Part shown: positions 8,318 to 13,451 of the stretch, piece by piece
How positions within the stretch are numbered: position 1 is the first letter of the stretch
Layout of the letters: each line of letters opens with the position of its first letter
NCBI RefSeq assembly: GCF_002432345.1
Contig: NZ_DJDT01000378.1
Location: forward strand, 1-13,451
Origin: Pedobacter sp. UBA5917
Lineage (GTDB): Bacteria; Bacteroidota; Bacteroidia; Sphingobacteriales; Sphingobacteriaceae
DNA length: 13,451 nucleotides
Reading direction: 5' to 3'
Position numbers and translations under genes: made by a program
The notes under the pieces: generated by a model
Told to the model about the DNA's origin: nothing
The model's input: only the letters and a program-made list of their open reading frames with translations
The model's database searches: none

Positions 8318-10201
8318 ATGAAAAAAAATCAGTTACCGGCCACCAGTTTTAAAAATCTGGGGCGTTTAAAGCCTTTAACATTGGGTTTATTGCTTTCGGG
8401 GGCAATTTTTACCGGGTGCAAGGATCCGCAGTTGGCAGAAATAGACAAAACCTTTGCTGCAAAACCTGATGGGCTGGCCGCTGCAAATGCGGGTTTATTG
8501 GCAGGTCAGACCGAAATTAAGGTATTGTCTTTCAACGTAAGGCATAACGATCCCGGCGATCCGCAAACCATTACACAAAGGCAGAACAACATCAGGCAGA
8601 TTATTGTAGATAATAATCCAGATGTATTCGGATTGCAGGAATTTTCTGATAACAGTTTCGAAACCTGGTTTAGGGGGCAGATGGCTACTTTAGGTTATGG
8701 CGAATATTACGATACGGCCATTACCGGCACACCAAAAGCCATCTTTTTTAAAAACAGCCGTTTTACCCTTAACAGTAGCGGTACTTTGGATATCGGCCCA
8801 ACCAATACCTCAACCTGGGTAATATTAACTGATAAAACAGATTCGCAGAAATACTTTATCAGCAATAGTCACTGGCAGTTCGATTCGCAGGCCGTGCGCA
8901 TTGATAATGCCAATGCGTGGGTTGCCGGTATCAATCAGAAAAATACCCAAAACCTGCCATTGATTGTTTTTGGCGATTTTAATGCCGTTCCGGGAACTAC
9001 AGAAATCGGGATCTTAAAAAGTGGACTGGATGTGGTTGATGCCCTTGGCGATAGCGATGGCGAGCCTACTTTCCATGGTTGGACCGCAACGGGAACCAAC
9101 AAACTTGATTGGATGATGAGCGACCGTAGCATGGCCTACACCAGTTCTAAGGTAATCAAAACCAGTTATGGTGGTTTCTGGCCATCAGATCATTGGCCGG
9201 TAATGGCCAGTTACCTGCCTTCGGTATTTGGAGGCGCGCATGTTGATGCCAATGGCTTAAGTGCGGCATCAACCACAAATTTTTATTTTGCAGATGTAAA
9301 CGGGGATGGTAAAAAAGATAAAATTTACTGGAGATCAAACTTTGATGATGGTAAACCACAGGTTTTTCTTTCAAATGGTAACGGTACCTTTATCTCGCCA
9401 GCGGTTAAACACGCTGCAGGTGCATCAACTTTAGCTACAACACGTTACCATTACGCCGATGTAAACGGCGACGGAAAAGCGGATGAAATCCTTTGGGATC
9501 CTACCACCAATTCAGGACGTACCCGCGTGTTCCTGGCCACTACAAACGGAAATTTCAGTGCAACAGCAATTGAAAATCCTGAAGGTACCAGCGCCGGAAG
9601 TACAACGGTATACCATTTTGCCGATGTAAACGGGGATGGAAAAGCCGATAAAATTTATTGGAATGCCACTTTCGATTCGGGCCGTACCCGTGTTTACCTC
9701 GCAACTACCAACGGAAATTTTAGCGGTACAGTTGTGGCCGGTAGTGAAGGGGCAAGTACCACAGGCGGTACTACTTTTTATTATCAGGATGTAAATGGCG
9801 ATGGCAAAGCAGATAAAATCCTTTGGCACCCTAACTTAAATTCGGGCAAACCTATGGTTTATCTTTCTGATGGCGATGGTACTTTTACCGCATCTGCAAC
9901 CTTTAGCGATAGCGGCGCAACCAGCGTTTCGGACAGTACCAAATTCTATTTTGCCGATGTAAACGGCGATGGCAGGGCGGATAAAATTTATTGGAACCCA
10001 ACAAACTACCTGGGTAAAATTAAAGTGTATTATTCTACCACATCGGGATTTGACGGACCGGTTTACTCGCTCCGCGGTACATCGCAGAGTGAAAACACTG
10101 TGTTTTACTTTTCTGATATCAATGGTGACGGAAAGGCAGACCAGATCCGTTGGAATTATGGCGAAAACAGCGGAGAACTTCGTAATTATTTCGCTAAGTA
10201 A
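8318..10201 (+). CDS. EEP-family (DNase I-like) phosphoesterase lipoprotein with C-terminal FG-GAP/VCBS repeats
   Basis: This 627-residue lipoprotein has a long basic N-terminal region, a hydrophobic segment and a lipid cysteine at 34 (IFTGC), followed by KD. The EEP catalytic domain (about 66-300) has the full expected set of residues: N73 in LSFNVRHNDPGD, E108 in GLQEF, H185 in NSHWQFD, D220 and N222 in VFGDFNAVPG, D264 in KLDWMM, and D291-H292 in SDHWPV. It should therefore be an active magnesium-dependent phosphodiesterase or phosphatase. The fold serves nucleases, sphingomyelinases and inositol phosphatases, so the substrate is open. The C-terminal part (about 320-627) holds six DVNGDGKADKI(Y/L)W units. 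It starts 53 bases after the metallophosphoesterase gene and is followed by a strong terminator, so the two enzymes are probably co-transcribed. A run of 10 A precedes the ATG and a run of 8 A follows it. Confidence 0.93.
   Translation: MKKNQLPATSFKNLGRLKPLTLGLLLSGAIFTGCKDPQLAEIDKTFAAKPDGLAAANAGLLAGQTEIKVLSFNVRHNDPGDPQTITQRQNNIRQIIVDNNPDVFGLQEFSDNSFETWFRGQMATLGYGEYYDTAITGTPKAIFFKNSRFTLNSSGTLDIGPTNTSTWVILTDKTDSQKYFISNSHWQFDSQAVRIDNANAWVAGINQKNTQNLPLIVFGDFNAVPGTTEIGILKSGLDVVDALGDSDGEPTFHGWTATGTNKLDWMMSDRSMAYTSSKVIKTSYGGFWPSDHWPVMASYLPSVFGGAHVDANGLSAASTTNFYFADVNGDGKKDKIYWRSNFDDGKPQVFLSNGNGTFISPAVKHAAGASTLATTRYHYADVNGDGKADEILWDPTTNSGRTRVFLATTNGNFSATAIENPEGTSAGSTTVYHFADVNGDGKADKIYWNATFDSGRTRVYLATTNGNFSGTVVAGSEGASTTGGTTFYYQDVNGDGKADKILWHPNLNSGKPMVYLSDGDGTFTASATFSDSGATSVSDSTKFYFADVNGDGRADKIYWNPTNYLGKIKVYYSTTSGFDGPVYSLRGTSQSENTVFYFSDINGDGKADQIRWNYGENSGELRNYFAK
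9293..10132 (+). repeat. Coding repeats of 165 bases (55-residue calcium-binding units)
   Basis: Six in-frame units lie in the EEP phosphoesterase gene. The DVNGDG or DINGDG motifs begin at 9293, 9458, 9623, 9788, 9956 and 10115, giving spacings of 165, 165, 165, 168 and 159 bases. The DNA is also similar between units, for example GATGTAAACGGNGAYGG at four of the motif starts and ACGGAAATTT around 9546 and 9711. The tryptophan strand alternates IYW and ILW in the first five units, and the sixth has IRW. This is a different repeat type from the 40-residue units in the preceding gene. Confidence 0.85.
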
Positions 10202-10212
10202 AAATTAGCTTC

Positions 10213-10258
10213 AAATATGGTCTTGGCGTTCTGCTAAGACCATATTTTAATTTCTTTC
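10213..10258 (+). terminator. Intrinsic terminator after the EEP phosphoesterase gene
   Basis: A perfect 12-base stem, AAATATGGTCTT (10213-10224) with AAGACCATATTT (10236-10247), is extended inward by G-U, G-C and C-G pairs to leave a 5-base loop. It is followed by TAATTTCTTTCT. It begins 12 bases after the stop codon and is the clearest terminator in the window, marking the right boundary of the SusCD/phosphoesterase block. Confidence 0.85.
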
Positions 10259-10319
10259 TCTTGGTATCGGAGAAGCTTAACCCATCCACTCTATTTCACT
10301 ACCCATACACAATAACATA

Positions 10320-10557
10320 AACTTATAAGTTCTTAAATGTCTTATACAGGTATGCAAAACGTAAACCTCAGGTGAACTCAGATGTCTAAGGTGGTGAAAA
10401 AAGGAATATGCCAATTATTTTTGACCAGCTAAGTCAAATTAGCGTGGGCAAGCACATATTTTTCTTAAATATCAAATATTGGTAGGAGATATGCAATATG
10501 TAAAACTTAGGTGTTAAGATGGTGAAAAACAGAATTTGCGAATTAGTTATGGCTATA
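10320..10557. repeat. Degenerate tandem duplication of about 100 bases in a non-coding gap
   Basis: Copy 1 is about 10330-10431 and copy 2 about 10462-10557. Shared strings in the same order are TTCTTAAATRTC (10330 and 10462), ATGCAA (10352 and 10491), GTAAA, AGGTG, TAAGRTGGTGAAAAA, GAATWTGCSAATTA and a diverged tail. Copy 2 lacks about 11 bases between AGGTG and TTAAG and has a 6-base insertion before ATGCAA. A perfect 12-base palindrome AACTTATAAGTT (10320-10331) abuts copy 1. Within copy 1 there is a loose 12-base rhythm (AGGTGAACTCAGATGTCTAA). I see no gene in either copy, and nothing else of note in the rest of the gap from 10259 to 10641. Confidence 0.65.
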
Positions 10558-10641
10558 TAATTCACCTGTGATATTCTTCTCTAAACACATTCGTACAATT
10601 TAGCCCAATTTTTGCTGTTGAAGGAATTGAGTTTTAAAACC

Positions 10642-11037
10642 ATGAACACAGATCCCCTAAAAATAGAAGTAACATACCAACAACCTTTTGAGGTGAAGAT
10701 CGAATTTCCGCTACTGGTGCTGGCAGAATATAGGGGGATAGATAATCTTGATGAGATCTGGGATGATCATATTCTGTACTGGATAAACCAAACATTAAAA
10801 AATACCGGTGCTCATACCAAAACATCAAGCCTTGATATTTTGCCCAATATGTTTGATCCAAAAGCTGTTTTTTCGTTGCAGATGACTTTAATTGCCCAAT
10901 CGGATGAGCTAAACCTTGGCTTTGTTGTTGAAGTTCTAAAAAATGAAGGTTTAGATAAGGGAATGGCAATCTGGAAGAAAAATAAATTTACGCAGGCATT
11001 CGAACTGCTTTATGCCGATCAACACGCAATTGTTTAA
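10642..11037 (+). CDS. Hypothetical small cytoplasmic protein
   Basis: I do not recognise this 131-residue protein. It has no signal peptide, membrane segment or cysteine. The N-terminal third alternates charged and hydrophobic residues like beta strands (PLKIEVTYQQPFEVKIEF). A middle stretch (IDNLDEIWDDHILYWINQTL, 33-52) looks helical and acidic, and the C-terminal part (98-126) is probably helical and lysine-rich, with KGMAIWKKNKFTQAFELLY. I prefer the ATG at 10642. The frame extends to a TTG at 10612, but those ten residues would need a rare start. Codon use looks like the neighbours, supporting a real gene. It stands alone between a repeat region and a long gap, after a terminator, so it is probably transcribed by itself. 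No clear promoter is visible. Confidence 0.7.
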   Translation: MNTDPLKIEVTYQQPFEVKIEFPLLVLAEYRGIDNLDEIWDDHILYWINQTLKNTGAHTKTSSLDILPNMFDPKAVFSLQMTLIAQSDELNLGFVVEVLKNEGLDKGMAIWKKNKFTQAFELLYADQHAIV

Positions 11038-11549
11038 TCTTCGGACAAAATTTTTCTTGAACTTTTTGTGGTTGATATTTTAATTTCAACCAATTGTTAG
11101 CATCGCGGAATATGGTCTTTTTTTGAAGCAGGATATGTACCTATTTTTTTAAATCCGTATCAATTTTCTTCCGCCCTTTATGCTGCTTTAAGATTTGTTA
11201 TGTAATAACTCAGTGTGTGGGGTATTTCAAGATGTATACGCTGTAAAATTTCTTGATAAAGTTAAGTCTTAATTTTTACGATTTTTTAACCATTCGTGGA
11301 GTAATTTGGCTTATCTATCGAACAACTTCACCTTTCCACCGACACTTCCTTTTTGTACAATTGGGTTAGATTTAACTTTGCAGCTAGTTAAGTCATTCTG
11401 AAAACCCAAAAATGTGGTTGCGATCAGAACATGCAAAACCAAGCGATCTTCCTGCCTATTTAAAACATTTGAGTATCCGGTTTATTACGGGCAACTAAAG
11501 GCCTTCTAATACGAGTATATAATAAGTCCGCTTTAAATGATATAAACTA
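11038..11549. other. 512-base AT-rich gap with a promoter and long leader
   Basis: I see no convincing gene on either strand. Just after the upstream stop, TGGTTGA (11069-11075) and TCAACCA (11086-11092) form a weak 7-base hairpin with a 10-base AT-rich loop and no T run, at best a poor terminator. From about 11100 to 11340 nothing stands out. A Bacteroidota-type promoter lies at 11352-11380. The stretch from there to the next ATG contains a possible 28-codon reading frame (11412-11498) that I do not accept as a gene. Confidence 0.5.
11352..11380 (+). promoter_or_regulatory. Bacteroidota housekeeping-type promoter
   Basis: TTTG at 11352-11355 matches the -33 element and TAACTTTG at 11373-11380 is an exact match to the -7 consensus TAnnTTTG. 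The 17-base spacing is slightly shorter than usual. Transcription would start near 11386 to 11390, giving a leader of roughly 160 bases before the ATG at 11550. The pair of genes downstream would be served by it. Confidence 0.6.
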
Positions 11550-12827
11550 ATGAAGTATATTTTACCATTGTTTTTGTTTCTGATCGGTTCTGAATCCTTT
11601 TGTCAAACAGGGGCTGGAAGTATAACCGTTGATAATTCAGAGGTATATATTGCAAGTGGTAGTGTAGAACAGCGCTTTGCAGAAGGAAGTTATTTTGGTC
11701 CAAAAGCAACTTGGACAATAGATGGTACACTCGAAATTTACAGTAAAAACATCTGGATCTCAGCGGGTGCTGTTTTCAATGGCAGGGGCAAAATAGTCAT
11801 ATACAACCCTGGCGATAATCCATACTATTTGGATATGGCTGCCAGCGCTACAAATATCGACGCAAACAATGCGGCCTTCATTAATTTACTCATCGAGCAC
11901 CGGAATACGGGTAGCGCTATACTAACCGATATCAACGATCCTGGCTATGGCAGCATCACCCCAACAGGGGTAGCCTCTGCCTCATTTAATTTAGGAGCAG
12001 GGTTAAATCTGGCTGTTAACGGTGCAAATATGATACTTAATGGCCACGATCTCGCTTTTAATGCGAATGGCAGTATTACCGGTTATAGTGCCAACAGGAT
12101 GGTGGTTACCGGTAATAGTATTTTGGGCCATGTGGTTAAAGAATATGCGGGGGCATCTAATTTTGTTTTTCCGGTAGGTATTGCCGAAAGGGATTATACG
12201 CCAGCAACTTTAGCCACTAAAGCCGCGGGTAAGGCTTTTGTAGGGGTGACGGATTATTTTACTTCCAATGCTGTAGGAATAAAAACAGGAGATGGTGTCA
12301 ATCGTAACTGGCACATTTATGCGGCGGCCCCTTTACAGGTGGATTTAACTTTACAACATAACCAATTTACCAACGGATCGATATTTAACGATGCCGATGC
12401 AGGCATTGCACAATACCGTGGTGCCAATAAATGGGATGTGGTAAAGGGCATCAACCCGGATTTGGGCATACATAGCCGCACAAATATAAACCTACAATCT
12501 AACGATAATGCCAACGCGGTGTGGTTTACTAAATTAAATATTGGAGCGCTTACGATCAATGTTCCTAATTTATTTACGCCCAATGGTGATGGACTAAACG
12601 ATGTTCTGGAAATTAATGGTTTGCAACGATTTGCGGAAAACGATCTGGTTATTGTTAACCGCTGGGGCAATGAGGTATTTAAAGCAAACGACTATCAAAA
12701 TAACTGGACCGGTGAAGGATTGAATGAAGGAACCTATTTCTATGTTTTGCGGGTTAAAGAAAATAATAGCCAGGCTTGGGAGGTGTTTAAAGGCTATGTA
12801 ACCCTGATTAGGGTATTTAAAAAATAA
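11550..12827 (+). CDS. Secreted protein with type B T9SS sorting (gliding-motility C-terminal) domain
   Basis: This 425-residue protein has a signal peptide of about 1-19 (MKYILPLFLFLIG...SFCQ). The cysteine does not sit in a good lipobox, so signal peptidase I is more likely. The body (about 20-330) is rich in G, N, A and S with predicted beta strands and no recognised catalytic motif. Asn/Gly-rich blocks such as NGANMILNGHDLAFNANG resemble surface adhesin repeats. The last 88 residues (about 337-424) match the gliding-motility-associated C-terminal domain: VPNLFTPNGDGLNDVLEING, then VIVNRWGNEVFKANDY, NNWTGEGLNEGTYFYVLRV and FKGYVTLIR. Such domains send proteins through the type IX secretion system, usually with a PorP/SprF-like partner, which is not in this window. 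The next gene begins 31 bases downstream. Confidence 0.9.
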   Translation: MKYILPLFLFLIGSESFCQTGAGSITVDNSEVYIASGSVEQRFAEGSYFGPKATWTIDGTLEIYSKNIWISAGAVFNGRGKIVIYNPGDNPYYLDMAASATNIDANNAAFINLLIEHRNTGSAILTDINDPGYGSITPTGVASASFNLGAGLNLAVNGANMILNGHDLAFNANGSITGYSANRMVVTGNSILGHVVKEYAGASNFVFPVGIAERDYTPATLATKAAGKAFVGVTDYFTSNAVGIKTGDGVNRNWHIYAAAPLQVDLTLQHNQFTNGSIFNDADAGIAQYRGANKWDVVKGINPDLGIHSRTNINLQSNDNANAVWFTKLNIGALTINVPNLFTPNGDGLNDVLEINGLQRFAENDLVIVNRWGNEVFKANDYQNNWTGEGLNEGTYFYVLRVKENNSQAWEVFKGYVTLIRVFKK

Positions 12828-12858
12828 AGAATTACTATAAAGTTTAAAAACGGATTGC

Positions 12859-13451
12859 ATGAAGAATAAACTGCTCTTAATTGTACCTTTTATGTTGCTT
12901 TTGCTTTCGGCATCTGCGCAACAAAAATTAAAGGATGGTACCTCTAGCGGAAATAATCTACCAAGTAAAGATGCCATATTGGAACTCGAAAGTACAAATA
13001 AAGGTTTGTTACTTGTACGGGTTGCATTAAAGGCCAGTGCAAATTCTGCTCCTTTAAGCACACATACTGCAGGTATGCTGGTTTACAATACCGCTACCGA
13101 TGGCGATGTATTTCCGGGTATTTATTACAACGATGGAACTAAATGGATAAAAGTTTCTAACAGTGCTGGCTCAACGGGTCCAGAGGGTCCTGCCGGGAAA
13201 TCTATTACAAGTGGTGCAGGTGCTCCAGCTGCAAGCAGTGGTTCGGTTGGTGATAGTTATATTGATTCCACTACTGGGGATGTTTATATCAAAGGTAGCG
13301 ATGGTAGCTGGACCAAAAGTACGGGTTCGTTAAAAGGTGCCCAAGGTATTCAGGGACCAAAAGGCGATACTGGAGCCACTGGCGCTCAGGGTGACAAAGG
13401 AGATGCGGGAACCAATGGTACAAACGGTACACAAGGTGTTCAAGGTGAAAA
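12859..13451 (+). CDS. Exported collagen-like (Gly-X-Y repeat) surface protein, partial at right edge
   Basis: The reading frame from the ATG at 12859 stays open for 197 codons to the window end, so the C-terminus is missing. The signal peptide is about 1-20 (MKNKLLLIVPFMLLLLSASA). A globular head (about 36-98) shows KDAILELESTNKGLLLVRV and GMLVYNTATDG...PGIYYNDGTKWIKV, a pattern common at the start of Bacteroidota surface and tail-fibre-like proteins. Next come a short Gly-X-Y run (GPEGPAG), a GDSYIDSTTGDVYIKG module, and a longer collagen-like run beginning GAQGIQGPKGDTGATG. Gly-X-Y triplets suggest a trimeric stalk. With the type B sorting-domain gene 31 bases upstream, it probably forms part of a surface or adhesion operon. 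Whether it ends in a T9SS or other anchoring domain cannot be seen. Confidence 0.88.
   Translation, partial: MKNKLLLIVPFMLLLLSASAQQKLKDGTSSGNNLPSKDAILELESTNKGLLLVRVALKASANSAPLSTHTAGMLVYNTATDGDVFPGIYYNDGTKWIKVSNSAGSTGPEGPAGKSITSGAGAPAASSGSVGDSYIDSTTGDVYIKGSDGSWTKSTGSLKGAQGIQGPKGDTGATGAQGDKGDAGTNGTNGTQGVQGE

Noticed and set aside
9293..10132. Regularly spaced repeats that could suggest a CRISPR array
   Set aside because: The 165-base spacing and the in-frame DVNGDG coding show protein repeats, not short direct repeats with spacers.
6435..10232. The shared string TGGCGTTCT near 6435 and in the terminator loop near 10224
   Set aside because: Nine matching bases in a window of this size are expected by chance, and the surrounding sequences do not align.
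10612..10641. Upstream extension of the 131-residue orphan to a TTG start
   Set aside because: It needs a rare start codon and adds ten residues with no support. The internal ATG is preferred.
11412..11498. 28-codon open frame between the promoter and the sorting-domain gene
   Set aside because: It is short, has no recognised features or ribosome-binding evidence, and could arise by chance in this leader. It is mentioned only as a possibility.
11595..11606. Cysteine at residue 18 of the T9SS cargo as a lipoprotein cysteine
   Set aside because: The preceding residues ESF do not fit a lipobox (small residue at -1, aliphatic residue at -3). A normal signal peptidase I site is more likely.
12594..13061. 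Minus-strand open frame of 155 codons
   Set aside because: It overlaps the coding strand of the T9SS sorting domain and of the collagen-like gene, both of which have recognisable domains. Its own protein shows no known features.

Overview
The window reads as a stretch of chromosome from a Bacteroidota bacterium, most likely a Sphingobacteriaceae member such as Pedobacter. This is inferred from family content, not from a search. The indicators are a FecR anti-sigma factor beside a SusC/SusD pair, lipoproteins with a lysine-rich stretch after the lipid cysteine, a type B type IX secretion (T9SS) sorting domain, a TTTG/TAnnTTTG promoter, and starts with no Shine-Dalgarno sequence. All supported genes lie on the + strand. 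I saw no RNA gene, CRISPR array or transposase.

Left block (166-10201). A FecR-like anti-sigma factor is followed, after a 184-base gap holding three perfect hairpins, by a 1129-residue SusC-like TonB-dependent transducer with an N-terminal STN signalling domain. A SusD-like surface lipoprotein follows 18 bases later. After a compact palindromic repeat element come two exported phosphoesterases. The first is a calcineurin-like metallophosphoesterase and the second a lipoprotein of the endonuclease/exonuclease/phosphatase (EEP, DNase I-like) fold. Each carries a C-terminal array of calcium-binding FG-GAP/VCBS-type repeats, but the two arrays differ in type (about 40- and 55-residue periods). 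A strong hairpin terminator closes the block. No glycoside hydrolase or peptidase is present. The simplest reading is a substrate-induced Sus-like uptake system for a phosphoester-containing polymer or lipid: the enzymes release product outside the cell, SusCD imports it, and ligand binding signals through STN and FecR to a sigma factor that must lie left of the window.

Middle (10259-11549). This AT-rich stretch contains a degenerate tandem duplication of about 100 bases, one orphan gene for an unrecognised 131-residue cytoplasmic protein, and a 512-base gap. A canonical Bacteroidota promoter in that gap faces the next gene and leaves a leader of roughly 160 bases.

Right block (11550-13451). 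A secreted protein with a C-terminal gliding-motility-type (type B) T9SS sorting domain is followed 31 bases later by an exported protein with collagen-like Gly-X-Y repeats, which runs off the right edge. These look like a small cell-surface or adhesion operon unrelated to the left block.
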